This document shows positions 34,612-46,282 of a DNA stretch of 64,000 nucleotides, piece after piece (within the stretch, counting starts at the first letter, position 1; each line of letters opens with the position of its first letter). A model generated the notes under the pieces. The model was not told the DNA's origin. It saw nothing but the letters and a program-made list of their open reading frames with translations, and made no database searches. The stretch lies in NCBI RefSeq assembly GCF_017377395.1, contig NZ_CP061800.1, positions 1 through 64,000 on the forward strand, given 5' to 3'. Source of the stretch: Desulfonema magnum (GTDB taxonomy: Bacteria; Desulfobacterota; Desulfobacteria; Desulfobacterales; 4be13). The position numbers and the translations under genes were made by a program.

Positions 34612-35981
34612 GCTGTTTCGGCCTTTTTTTTATAAACGGACATGACTTGCCGGTCACAACGAACGATGAAAGTCAGGGACAAATCACAAACCACAAATCA
34701 CTTTCATATAAACAGACATGACCTTCGGTCACAATGAACCATGAAAGTTTTATATTTTTTCCTAACACTTAACACCTAACACCTAACACTTTCATATAAA
34801 ATTATGAGCAAAAAAGCCCATCAGTCAATGATTACAAGCGGATGAAGAAAAAACGGAAATGTGAGACGGGACATATTGCTCCTGAACTGTTTATTTTAAA
34901 TCTATGCTTTTTGTTCCTGATATGCAACCTTTTTTTAAAATTGAGAATTGAAAATTAGGGCCTCTGCGGTTTTTTATTTCTAAGCGTGTGTTTGAAAAGT
35001 CCCGACAGGGACAGCATATCCGGTATCACGGAAACGGGGAATAGATATTCTGTCTGGTTCAGCTTCCCCTTCCTCGTCACCAATGTTCCGCATGAAATAT
35101 GGGAACCCGAAGTCAAAGGCGACCGGCGGCGGCCACCTCGGAGAACTTTCCGAGGAGCTGGGAAGAGTTATGTCAAAGCGCCTTTGCAAACAAAAAAGAA
35201 AGAGGAAAACTACGCGTCAGCTTTTGGAGGCAAGAATACCATATTATGGAGAGCTTTCCGTCTGTTGACTCCGAGAATGCGAATAATAATCCAATTTTAT
35301 TTAAAAAAATTTTTTAGCCTGATGCGTATGGGGATACCCCCTGCAATCATCGTATAATCTGCCCGGGCAGGCACTGCCGCAAGCATGGCTCCGATGATGA
35401 TCATCGCCGCGGCCACCTCCGGCGTGCCGGACTTGCAGCTTGGGAACGATTCCGATGTCCGGTTCCCGGGCTTTTCCGCCAAACTGCAAGTTCGGCAATC
35501 GGGACAATGTTTTTCTTAAAATCCATAGTCGCTTCTGAATGAGTCGTTTTTATGAGTCATTTTTGTTCATGCTTATTTGTTTTCCCTTGACACTTTCTTA
35601 AAATTTTTTCAGAATACGATTTAATTTCAACTGAGATCCTTTGCCTTCCGCATGGCGAACGGTTTCGGGACGCGAAGCGTCCGAGCTGCATTCCCACGCG
35701 AAGCGTCACTGCCATTAAGTTAAGCTTCCGGAGTGCGAAAATTATTTTTCGCATCCTTGCCGGAAACTCTTTTTGCCACCCCGGATGAGTCTCAACTTAA
35801 TGGCAGTGACGCGAAGCGTGGGAACGAGATCAAGAACGCTCGCTCGGAATTGAGAAATCCCAGGCATTTCCAGGGGATTTCCCAATCCCCGGGAGCGGCT
35901 CGGCATCATTTTCCATCTGCTTATTATTAAACGATAAAATTAGGTGATGATGTGAAGACCGGAAATCCGGAGACAGATGCC
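34612..35981. other. 1.3-kb intergenic stretch made of dispersed repeats
   Basis: No credible gene. Contents: two copies of a motif around GACATGACYTKCCGGTCACAA (34640 and 34720; related to 37140 and 37200 in reverse), a (CCTAACA)n array at about 34763-34790, G/C-rich inverted segments around 35390-35500 (TTGGGAACGATTCCGATG and neighbours), half of a REP palindrome at 35669-35690, and the mini-element at 35706-35809. Short open frames here are not conserved-looking. mraZ, often found before rsmH, is not present. Confidence 0.7.
35706..35809. mobile_element. 104-bp MITE-like element with 9-bp target duplication inside a REP palindrome
   Basis: Perfect 16-bp terminal inverted repeats TCACTGCCATTAAGTT. 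Direct repeats CGCGAAGCG at 35697-35705 and 35810-35818 flank it. Removing the element and one copy restores the REP palindrome ATTCCCACGCGAAGCGTGGG. The interior has CCGGAGTGCGAAAATTATTT, similar to the element at 3291-3423. A 9-bp duplication fits several DDE-transposase families. Confidence 0.92.
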
Positions 35982-36917
35982 ATGCCATACTGCCATGTCC
36001 CTGTCATGTTAAATGAGGTGGTTCATTATCTGAACTGCGAACCAGGAAAAATTTATGTGGACTGCACACTTGGCGGCTCAGGCCATTCCCGGGCCATTCT
36101 GGAAAAAATTATGCCGGATGGTTTGCTAATCGGCATAGACCAGGATGAGGCGGCAATCAATAACGCTAAAAAAAATTTGAAGTTATATGAAAAAAATATC
36201 CGCCTTTTTCATTGTAATTTTATACATATTTCTGATATTCTGTCAGAACTGGGTGTTCATGCGGCCGACGGCATCCTCCTTGATCTCGGGGTTTCATTTC
36301 ATCAGATCAGTTCAAGCGGCCGGGGCTTCAGCTTTCAAAAAGATGAGCCGCTGGATATGCGGATGGGGACAGAAACAACAACCACAAAGGCCGAAGATTT
36401 GGTCAACGGGCTGAAGGCAGCGGACCTTGAAAAAATTTTTAAAGAATACGGGGAAGAAAGATGGTCAAAACGCATTGCCAAAAAAATTGTGACAGTAAGA
36501 AAAAATAAAAAAATTCGTTCAAGCAGGGAACTTTCTCAGATCGTGTGTGAGGCTGTGCCCAAAGGAAACAAAGAAAAAATCCATCCGGCCACGAGGGTGT
36601 TCATGGCGCTCAGAATCGCCGTCAACAAAGAGCTTGAGTGCCTGAATTCCTTTATGGAAGCTGCACCGGCACTTCTGAAGCCCGGAGGCCGCCTTTGTAT
36701 TCTGTCATTTCATTCTCTCGAAGACCGAATTGTGAAACATGCAATGAAGGCTATGGAAAAAGGATGCATCTGTCCGCCAAGCTTTCCCAAATGTGTCTGT
36801 AACAAAAAAAGTGTGGCACATATTCTGACGAAAAAACCGCAACGGCCGACAAAAGCGGAAGTCACCGTCAACCCCATGTCAAGAAGCACGAAATTAAGGG
36901 CTGTGGAAAAATTGTAA
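35982..36917 (+). CDS. rsmH: 16S rRNA (cytosine1402-N4) methyltransferase
   Basis: 311 residues. The ATG at 35982 is preferred because GGAGA sits eight bases upstream and the protein then opens M-P-Y-C-H-V-P-V-M-L-N-E-V as in the family; a GTG at 35952 is possible. SAM-binding motif VDCTLGGSGHS, G-I-D-Q-D-E-A-A-I, D-G-I-L-L-D-L-G-V-S-F-H-Q and the C-terminal LSFHSLEDRIVKHAM are all present. It methylates the ribosomal P-site cytosine in the cytoplasm and is the usual first or second gene of dcw clusters, as here. An internal ~110-residue helical insertion domain of normal length is present. Confidence 0.95.
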   Translation: MPYCHVPVMLNEVVHYLNCEPGKIYVDCTLGGSGHSRAILEKIMPDGLLIGIDQDEAAINNAKKNLKLYEKNIRLFHCNFIHISDILSELGVHAADGILLDLGVSFHQISSSGRGFSFQKDEPLDMRMGTETTTTKAEDLVNGLKAADLEKIFKEYGEERWSKRIAKKIVTVRKNKKIRSSRELSQIVCEAVPKGNKEKIHPATRVFMALRIAVNKELECLNSFMEAAPALLKPGGRLCILSFHSLEDRIVKHAMKAMEKGCICPPSFPKCVCNKKSVAHILTKKPQRPTKAEVTVNPMSRSTKLRAVEKL

Positions 36918-37022
36918 AGAAACGCTCATGAAAAAGCCGGGTTTCTCACCCCCCGGTCATGAAAATATGTGGTGAAAACGGACAAAAAAACCCGGGTTTT
37001 CCAAATGTATTTTCATGGTAAA
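36917..37022. repeat. ~105-bp dispersed hairpin element (intact copy)
   Basis: Begins AAGAAACGCTCATGAAAAAG, has GCCGGGTTTCTC, CCCGGTCATGAAAATATG, GTGGTGAAAACGGACAAAAA and CCCGGGTTTTCC, and ends TATTTTCATGGTAAAGG. It starts at the rsmH stop codon. Other copies: 15438-15540, 58600-58882 (interrupted) and 59972-60062 (inverted). The rest of the gap to ftsL holds a (GTGTTAG)n array at 37097-37118 and copies of the TTCGTTGTGACCGAAGGTCA motif. Confidence 0.88.
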
Positions 37023-37265
37023 GGTAGAATTTTTTACCCCCTGAATACGTTTTCTGCCCTATTGATTTGTTTTATAAGCTAAGTTATTTATATGAAGGTG
37101 TTAGGTGTTAGGTGTTAGGAAAATTTCAAAACTTTCATCATTCGTTGTGACCGAAGGTCATGGGCGTTTATATGAAAGTGTTAAGTATTAAGAAAAACAT
37201 TGGAATTTCATATTTTGCTGTGACCCACGGGCCGTTGCTGTTGTTTAAATCAGGATGTTGAAAAA

Positions 37266-37544
37266 ATGAAGATGTCTGAATTAAAAACCATGGGTGTATG
37301 GGGTATTATTATGCTGATTTTTATTGCCCAGCTTCTTTTTTATACTTGGTGCAGAGTCCAGTGTGTCCAGGTTGGGTATGAAATAACAAAAGAAACAGAT
37401 AATCATCAGAAACTTATCACTCTGCAAAATAAATTAAAGATTGAGCTGGCCAGACTGAAATCTCCGGAACGGATCGCAAAAATTGCAAAAAACGAGCTTG
37501 GGCTGGCAACGCCCACACCAGAACAGATGGTTATCATTCCCTGA
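37266..37544 (+). CDS. ftsL: Cell division protein FtsL
   Basis: 92 residues with one membrane helix (about 8-30, W-G-I-I-M-L-I-F-I-A-Q-L-L-F-Y) and a short periplasmic coiled coil (N-H-Q-K-L-I-T-L-Q-N-K-L-K-I-E-L-A-R-L-K) ending in the FtsL-type S-P-E-R-I-A-K-I-A-K-N-E-L-G-L-A-T-P-T-P-E-Q. Sequence conservation in FtsL is low; identity rests on size, topology, the tail motif and position between rsmH and ftsI. It acts in the divisome with FtsB and FtsQ. It is separated from rsmH by about 350 bp of repeats, unusually far for dcw genes. Confidence 0.88.
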   Translation: MKMSELKTMGVWGIIMLIFIAQLLFYTWCRVQCVQVGYEITKETDNHQKLITLQNKLKIELARLKSPERIAKIAKNELGLATPTPEQMVIIP

Positions 37545-37897
37545 AAGAATTGTGACAGGCATCACTCCGTTTTTTCAACCCACTGATATATTTTTATATA
37601 TGATTTTACTTTCTCATTTAAGCCGGACGGAGTTTGCAACCCCGTCCGGGATGTTTCGGCAGTGCTGAAAAATTACGAAAGTTTTCGGACGGGGTTGCAA
37701 ACCTCGTTCAGCAGAATCAGACTTAATAAAAACAATGCGTTGTAATCTTTGCCTGATGCATATGGGTTGCAAATCCCATTTGGCAAAGATTTAACACCTG
37801 AAACTTAACACCTAACACCTGACACTGAACACCTGACACTGAACACCTGACACTTAACACCTAACACCCGACACTTTCATATAACCGCTCATGAAAA
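37545..37897. repeat. Intergenic ftsL-ftsI, dispersed palindromes and heptamer array
   Basis: Two copies of the CGGACGGGGTTGCAAACC-type palindrome half (about 37622-37650 and 37684-37712) as after rpoH, then an array of ACACCTA/ACACTGA/ACACCTG heptamers at about 37795-37875 ending close to the ftsI start. No gene seen. Confidence 0.8.
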
Positions 37898-39736
37898 ATG
37901 GGAAATACAATGAAACCCTCTCAGAAAAAATATATAAATTTACGTGTTGCTGTGGTTGGCATTATTTTTATCATCTTTTTTTCGATCATTGGTTCAAGGG
38001 CTATTTATTTGCAGGTGTTCTGCTATTCTGATTTATGTCAGAAAGCAACGAACGAATATATAAAAGTGGTTACAACCCGCGGAAAACGCGGGACAATATA
38101 CGACAGAAACGGAGGGGAACTCGCCGTAAGCATTGATGTAAGATCAGTTGCAGCGTATCCTCCGCATATCAAGGATACCCCGACAGTTGTAAAGACACTC
38201 GCAAGAGAACTGAATATCGGGGAAGGGTCTCTCAGACAAAAACTTGAATCACGCCGCTCTTTTGTGTGGGTTAAACGTCAGGTCCCTCCCAGGGAAACAG
38301 AGGCTGTCAGAAAGTTCGGATTTAACGGGATTGACTTCATACCTGAACATCAGCGTTTTTATACAAACAGAATGCTCGCTTCCCAGGTGATCGGTTTTAC
38401 AGGCATAGACGGCAGAGGACTGGAAGGAATCGAATTTTATTATAACAGATATCTTCAGGGGAAGGCTGGCAAGTCCGCGGTGTTAAAAGATGCCCTGGGT
38501 CGTATATTTGACAAAAGCGGAGGCCGGGCCGAAGCCAACGAAATCTGCCCAAAAAAAGAATTAAATGAAAACTTGTCGCTGGCTCAGATCAGAGATGCGA
38601 AAAATTATAGCGGGAATAACCTGATTCTTACCATTGACCGGACCATCCAATTTATAGCTGAAAGCGCACTGACAGAGGCTGTTACGCGTTTTTCAGCCAA
38701 ATCAGGAATGGCGGTCGTGATGGTTCCCAAAACAGGAGCGGTACTGGCACTGGCTCATGTTCCTCTTTTCAACCCGAATTCCTTTGCGAGCTTTGACAGG
38801 GAAGTTTGGAGAAACAAAGCCATAACAGATCCGTTTGAGCCAGGTTCGACAATGAAAATATTCAGCGCATCCGCGGCAATGGAATACGGAGGCTGTAAGC
38901 CGGATACTATCTTTTTTTGTGAAAACGGCGCATACAAAGTCGGTGGTGATATTATCCATGACACCCATCCTTACGGATGGCTTTCACTAGAAAAAATAAT
39001 AAAACATTCCAGTAATATCGGATTTGTAAAAGTGAGTGAGACCATCGGCTCAGAATCCCTTTACAAAACACTTCGTGATTTTGGTTTCGGAGAAAAAACC
39101 GGAATTGACTGTCCCGGTGAGACCGCGGGCAGTTTGTCTCATTATAAGCGATGGTCAGAAATTGATGCCGGAGCCATTGCTTTTGGTCAGGGGATTTCCG
39201 CATCTGCCATACAACTTGTAACAGCAGCTTCCGCAATTGCAAATGACGGGGTTCTTATGAAACCTTATATTGTCCAGGCAATAACAGACCAGACAGGAGT
39301 TCCTATAAAGACTTTCGGACCTCAGAAAGTTCGAAGAGTTATTTCAGCAAAGACTGCCAACACAGTGAAAAAGATGATGAAATCAGTGGTTAAGACAGGG
39401 GGAACCGGGGTGAATGCAGCCATGAAAGGTTATTGCGTTTGCGGTAAGACAGGAACAGCCCAAAAAGTTCATGGAAAAGGAAAATATACAAAGGGAAAAT
39501 ATATTGCATCCTTCATCGGATTTGTTCCTGCTGAAAAACCCGAAATAGCGATTCTGGTTGTTGTTGACGAGCCTCAGAAAGATCATTACGGCGGTACTGT
39601 GGCCGCGCCCGTATTCAGAAAAATCGCTCATAAAACCCTCAATCACATGAACGTACCGCCCCGAAATAAAACCGACAAATTAACAGCCAGGGGTCAGGGG
39701 CCAGGGGCCAGGGGCCAGAGATTTGAGGATTTGTGA
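37898..39736 (+). CDS. ftsI: Septal peptidoglycan transpeptidase (PBP3 class)
   Basis: 612 residues. N-terminal membrane helix (about 14-36), PBP dimerisation domain with R-G-T-I-Y-D-R-N-G-G-E-L-A-V-S, and transpeptidase domain with all three motifs: S-T-M-K in EPGSTMKIFSA, S-S-N in KHSSNIGFVK, and K-T-G in CGKTGTAQKV. It cross-links septal peptidoglycan in the periplasm. No C-terminal PASTA domains. The last ~17 residues (T-A-R-G-Q-G-P-G-A-R-G-Q) are encoded by an (AGGGGCC)n heptamer array and are probably acquired. No clear ribosome site precedes the ATG at 37898; the in-frame ATG at 37910 is an alternative. Confidence 0.94.
   Translation: MGNTMKPSQKKYINLRVAVVGIIFIIFFSIIGSRAIYLQVFCYSDLCQKATNEYIKVVTTRGKRGTIYDRNGGELAVSIDVRSVAAYPPHIKDTPTVVKTLARELNIGEGSLRQKLESRRSFVWVKRQVPPRETEAVRKFGFNGIDFIPEHQRFYTNRMLASQVIGFTGIDGRGLEGIEFYYNRYLQGKAGKSAVLKDALGRIFDKSGGRAEANEICPKKELNENLSLAQIRDAKNYSGNNLILTIDRTIQFIAESALTEAVTRFSAKSGMAVVMVPKTGAVLALAHVPLFNPNSFASFDREVWRNKAITDPFEPGSTMKIFSASAAMEYGGCKPDTIFFCENGAYKVGGDIIHDTHPYGWLSLEKIIKHSSNIGFVKVSETIGSESLYKTLRDFGFGEKTGIDCPGETAGSLSHYKRWSEIDAGAIAFGQGISASAIQLVTAASAIANDGVLMKPYIVQAITDQTGVPIKTFGPQKVRRVISAKTANTVKKMMKSVVKTGGTGVNAAMKGYCVCGKTGTAQKVHGKGKYTKGKYIASFIGFVPAEKPEIAILVVVDEPQKDHYGGTVAAPVFRKIAHKTLNHMNVPPRNKTDKLTARGQGPGARGQRFEDL
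39688..39720 (+). repeat. (AGGGGCC)n heptamer array in the 3' end of ftsI
   Basis: About four 7-bp units AGGGGYC, in frame, encode A-R-G-Q-G-P-G-A-R-G-Q at the FtsI C-terminus. Confidence 0.85.
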
Positions 39737-39749
39737 TTGCTCATTAGCA

Positions 39750-41205
<1,456 letters not shown>

Positions 41206-41209
<4 letters not shown>

Positions 41210-41352
41210 AATTTGAAACTTGAGACTCGAAACTTGAAACTTGAGACTCGAAACTTGAGACTTGAAACTTGAAACTTGAAACTTGAAACTCGAAACTTGA
41301 GACTTGAAACTTGAGACTTGAAACTCGAAACTTGAAACTTGAAACTGAAATC
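41206..41352. repeat. (GAAACTT/GAGACTC)n heptamer array between murF and mraY
   Basis: About twenty 7-bp units, GAAACTT with GAGACTC-type variants, filling nearly the whole murF-mraY gap and beginning at the murF stop codon. The same unit occurs inside murF (about 40513-40552) and murG (about 45580-45608). Confidence 0.93.
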
Positions 41353-41394
41353 AGAAACATCGGGTTTCGAGTTTTAACTTTTAAATAGGACATT

Positions 41395-42474
41395 ATGCTT
41401 TATCATTTGCTGTATCCGCTTCATACGACTATTTCGGCTTTTAATGTATTCCGATATATTACTTTTCGGACAATTTATGCTTCTCTGACTGCTTTTCTGA
41501 TTTGCTTCCTGCTGGGTCCCTGGGTTATCAGAAAACTTACTGAAATGCAGATTGGTCAGTATATCCAGAAGGACGGGCCCGAGGGACATCACAAAAAGGC
41601 AGGAACTCCGACCATGGGCGGTATTCTTATCGTCTCCTCAATCGTTGTGTCAACGCTTCTGTGGACAAATCTGAACAATTGCTATATATGGGTGCTTCTC
41701 CTGGTTACAATCGGTTATGCCTTTATCGGCTTTATTGATGACTATCTCATGCTGATCAGAAAGCGAAACAAGGGACTGACTGCTCGGAACAAATTTCTGA
41801 TGCAGGTAATACTGGCACTTGTTGCAGGAATTTTTGTTTATGTCTGTATGGATTTCAACACCCGTGTAACCATACCGTTTTTTAAAAATATTTCACCTGA
41901 TCTCAGGTGGGGTTATATCTTTTTTGCGGCATTTGTCATTGTCGGAACATCAAACGCTGTCAATCTCACGGATGGGCTTGACGGGCTTGCCATAGGGCCG
42001 GTAATTGTTGTTTCGGTAACATACATGGCTTTTGCTTATGTGACAGGACATGCCAAAATAGCTGATTATTTGCAACTCACTTATGTTGCCGGAAGCGGGG
42101 AAATAACCATTTTCTGCGGAATTGTCGCAGGAGCAGGTCTGGGGTTTTTGTGGTTCAACACTTATCCTGCACAGATTTTTATGGGAGATGTCGGTTCGCT
42201 CTCTCTCGGCAGCATCATCGGCACAGTGGCTGTTATTACAAAGCAGGAGATAATGCTGATTCTTGTGGGAGGACTTTTTGTCATCGAGGCCCTGTCAGTC
42301 ATTTTCCAAGTCGGCTTTTTTAAAATGACAAACGGCAAAAGAATCTTCAAAATGGCCCCGTTGCATCATCATTTTGAATTAAAAGGATGGCCCGAGCCAA
42401 AAGTTATCGTCCGATTCTGGATTATTGCAATCGGACTTGCGCTTATTTCCGTCAGTACATTAAAACTTAGATAA
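41395..42474 (+). CDS. mraY: Phospho-MurNAc-pentapeptide translocase
   Basis: 359 residues with about ten membrane helices. Family motifs: [16 protein letters not shown], the catalytic Asp pair in [32 protein letters not shown], and the M-A-P-L-H-H-H-F-E motif near residue 325. It makes lipid I from UDP-MurNAc-pentapeptide on the inner face of the membrane. AGGA lies five bases before the ATG. It is in normal dcw order between murF and murD. Confidence 0.96.
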   Translation: MLYHLLYPLHTTISAFNVFRYITFRTIYASLTAFLICFLLGPWVIRKLTEMQIGQYIQKDGPEGHHKKAGTPTMGGILIVSSIVVSTLLWTNLNNCYIWVLLLVTIGYAFIGFIDDYLMLIRKRNKGLTARNKFLMQVILALVAGIFVYVCMDFNTRVTIPFFKNISPDLRWGYIFFAAFVIVGTSNAVNLTDGLDGLAIGPVIVVSVTYMAFAYVTGHAKIADYLQLTYVAGSGEITIFCGIVAGAGLGFLWFNTYPAQIFMGDVGSLSLGSIIGTVAVITKQEIMLILVGGLFVIEALSVIFQVGFFKMTNGKRIFKMAPLHHHFELKGWPEPKVIVRFWIIAIGLALISVSTLKLR

Positions 42475-42544
42475 ATTGAGAATTGAGAATTAAAAATTGA
42501 CATCCCATTCCCATATTCCGGCGTGGGAACGAGATGGTTTTTCC

Positions 42545-42597
42545 TAACACCTAACACTTAACACCTGACACTTAACGCCTAACACCTAACACTTTTT
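42545..42597. repeat. (CCTAACA)n-type heptamer array before murD
   Basis: Six or so units (CCTAACA, CTTAACA, CCTGACA) run to within a few bases of the murD ATG. No Shine-Dalgarno sequence is visible between array and start. Just upstream at about 42503-42534 is a REP-like palindrome. Confidence 0.85.
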
Positions 42598-43961
<1,364 letters not shown>

Positions 43962-43965
<4 letters not shown>

Positions 43966-45125
43966 GGGTTGAAAGAAAAAAACGCCAGGTGTTAAACAAA
44001 AATTCGCATTCAGAAGCCAACAGCCCGCAATCTGCTTACGATGCCAAACTCCTGTTTCCTGCCCTTTTTTTAGTGGGAATCGGGATTGTAATGGTTTATA
44101 GTGCAAGTTCAGCGCTTGCTCTGAAAAAATTGGGCACAGATTATTTTTTTTTAAAAAGACAGGCATTTTTCTCTGTGCTAGGGATTGTCCTTCTGGTGAT
44201 TTGCAGATATTTTCCGTATAAATTATTTCAGTCTTTGGCATATTTGTTTCTTATTATAGCCTTTTTTCTTCTTATCACGATTCAGGTCTCCGGACTTGGA
44301 TATCGTGTCGGCGGCGCTGCAAGATGGCTTCGGTTCGGAAACTTTTCATTTCAGCCCTCAGAATTTACCCGTCTCGCCCTGATAATTTATCTGGCCTACT
44401 CCATGAGCAAAAAACAGGATAAACTCGAGGATTTTTATATTGGTTTTCTGCCTCATGTTCTGGTTCTTGGTATTTTTGCGATTCTGATACTTATTCAGCC
44501 TGATTTTGGTTCCGTGGTCATACTCGGATCTGTCACATGGATTATGATGTTTGTGGGAGGTGTTTCCATTAAGCATCTTTTGGTGTCATTATTTGTATCA
44601 CTCCCTGTTTGTTATCTTTTTTTAATCAGCGCTGAATATCGCATGCAACGACTTATAAGTTTTTGGGATCCGTGGCAGTATGCCGCGGACGGAGGCTATC
44701 AGATCATTCATTCCCTCATGGCGTTTGGCACCGGCGGAGTATGGGGAGCCGGAATCGGAAACGGTTATCAAAAATTGTTTTATCTTCCCGAACCCCATAC
44801 AGATTTTATCTTTTCAGTAATTGGGGAAGAACTCGGACTTCTGGGAGTTCTGATTATCCTGGGATTGTATGCCCTGATTTTATGGCGAGGAATTAAAATT
44901 GCCATGGATGCCAAAGATACATTCGGAACGCTCCTGGCGACCGGACTTACAACAGCAATGGGTTTTCAAATTTGCATCAATATGGGGGTCGCACTTGCGC
45001 TTTTACCCACCAAAGGACTTACCCTGCCCTTTCTCAGCTATGGCGGCACATCTCTTTTGCTGAATATGGCATCCATAGGAATATTAATGAATATAAATTC
45101 TGTGAATAATAACTCTTTAAATTGA
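43962..45125 (+). CDS. ftsW: Septal peptidoglycan glycosyltransferase (SEDS)
   Basis: 387 residues with about ten membrane helices. SEDS family features: V-M-V-Y-S-A-S-S in the first helix region, G-G-A-A-R-W-L-R-F-G-N-F-S-F-Q-P-S-E-F, Q-P-D-F-G-S-V-V, G-A-G-I-G-N-G-Y-Q-K-L-F-Y-L-P-E-P-H-T-D-F-I-F-S-V-I-G-E-E-L-G (split here by reading order only), and P-F-L-S-Y-G-G-T-S at the end. It polymerises septal glycan with FtsI. The start overlaps the murD stop (ATGA), so the two are translationally coupled. Confidence 0.95.
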
Positions 45126-45141
45126 TAGTTGAAAATTAATT

Positions 45142-46221
45142 ATGAATATTTTAATAGCAGGCGGTGGCACAGGCGGTCATCTCTTTCCGGGAATTGCCAT
45201 TGCAGAGGCTTTTATGGCAAGGAATTCGACAAACAGAATTCTGTTTGTCGGTACCGGAAGACCTGTTGAACGCTCTGTTTTATCAAAAAAAGGTTTGCCG
45301 CACGAATGTATTACAGCAGAAGGTCTCAAAGGGCGGGGATTGTGGAATCAGGTATTTTCCCTGCTAAAAATACCAAAAGGGATATTTGAATCTGTTCGTA
45401 TTCTTAAACATTTTAAACCTGATCTGGTCATTGGTGTCGGGAGCTACTCCGCGGGGCCGGTGGTCATCGGTGCCTGGCTGATGGGCATCAAAATTGTTCT
45501 TCATGAGCAGAACATTCTCCCGGGAATTACAAACCGAATTTTATCTTATTTTGCAGACCGGATATACATTTCGTTTAGAAATTCGAAACTCGAAACTCGA
45601 AATTTGAAAAAAATCCGTTTTACAGGAAATCCGATACGCAAAGAAATTCTGGAACCCGGAACCAAGTTTCAAGTTTCAAGTTTCAAGTTTCAAGTTTCAA
45701 TAATAGGCGGAAGTCAGGGCGCGCACAGCATCAACATGGCTGTTATCGAAGCTATTAAACACATAAAAGAAAAAAACAATTTTTTTTTCGTGCATCAGAC
45801 CGGAGAACAAGATGCGGCAGAAGTGAAAAACGCTTATCTGGAACAGGGGATTTCCTGCACCCTCAGACCTTTTTTTGATGATATGGCAGAACTATACCAA
45901 AAAGCGGATATTATCATATGCAGAGCCGGTGCGACAACAGTGGCGGAAGTCGCAGCCATTGGAAAACCGGTGATTTTCATTCCCTTTCCTTTTGCTGCGG
46001 ATAATCACCAAGTTTTAAATGCCCGGACCCTGACAAGGACCGGAGCCGCAGAAATGATTCTCCAAAAAAATCTTACCGGCAAAGGACTTGCCGAAAGAAT
46101 TGAATACTATGCGTCAAACCCGGATCGCCTTAAACAAATGGCATCTCGTGCGAAAAATCTTGGCAGACCAAATGCGGCAGAGGCGATTGTGAACGATTGT
46201 TATAAATTACTTGGAAATTAG
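45142..46221 (+). CDS. murG: UDP-GlcNAc:lipid I N-acetylglucosaminyltransferase
   Basis: 359 residues. GGGTGGHLFPGIAIAE at the N-terminus, H-E-Q-N-I-L-P-G-I-T-N in the first domain, GGSQGAHSIN at the interdomain junction, and C-R-A-G-A-T-T-V-A-E-V with FPFAADNHQ in the sugar-nucleotide site. It makes lipid II on the cytoplasmic membrane face. Two short inserts, R-N-S-K-L-E-T-R-N-L near residue 147 and K-F-Q-V-S-S-F-K-F-Q-V-S near residue 174, come from heptamer arrays placed either side of the conserved F-T-G-N-P-I-R. No Shine-Dalgarno sequence precedes the ATG. Confidence 0.95.
   Translation: MNILIAGGGTGGHLFPGIAIAEAFMARNSTNRILFVGTGRPVERSVLSKKGLPHECITAEGLKGRGLWNQVFSLLKIPKGIFESVRILKHFKPDLVIGVGSYSAGPVVIGAWLMGIKIVLHEQNILPGITNRILSYFADRIYISFRNSKLETRNLKKIRFTGNPIRKEILEPGTKFQVSSFKFQVSIIGGSQGAHSINMAVIEAIKHIKEKNNFFFVHQTGEQDAAEVKNAYLEQGISCTLRPFFDDMAELYQKADIIICRAGATTVAEVAAIGKPVIFIPFPFAADNHQVLNARTLTRTGAAEMILQKNLTGKGLAERIEYYASNPDRLKQMASRAKNLGRPNAAEAIVNDCYKLLGN
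45580..45702 (+). repeat. Two heptamer arrays inside murG
   Basis: 45580-45608 has about four GAAACTC/GAAATTT units; 45663-45702 has about five units of TTTCAAG. Both are translated in frame in loops flanking the F-T-G-N-P motif. Confidence 0.9.
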
Positions 46222-46235
46222 AACTTAGAAACCAG

Positions 46236-46270
46236 ACTCCAATTCTCAATTCTCAATTTTCAATTCTCAG
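46236..46270. repeat. (CAATTCT/CAATTTT)n heptamer array before murC
   Basis: About five 7-bp units between murG and murC. The murC ATG follows after AGTTAAAAAAAACT, with no Shine-Dalgarno sequence. Confidence 0.88.
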
Positions 46271-46282
46271 TTAAAAAAAACT

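Noticed and set aside
34986-35357. Open frames of up to 123 codons between gspA and rsmH
   Set aside because: Composition and lack of motifs or ribosome sites argue against coding; the stretch consists of dispersed repeats.
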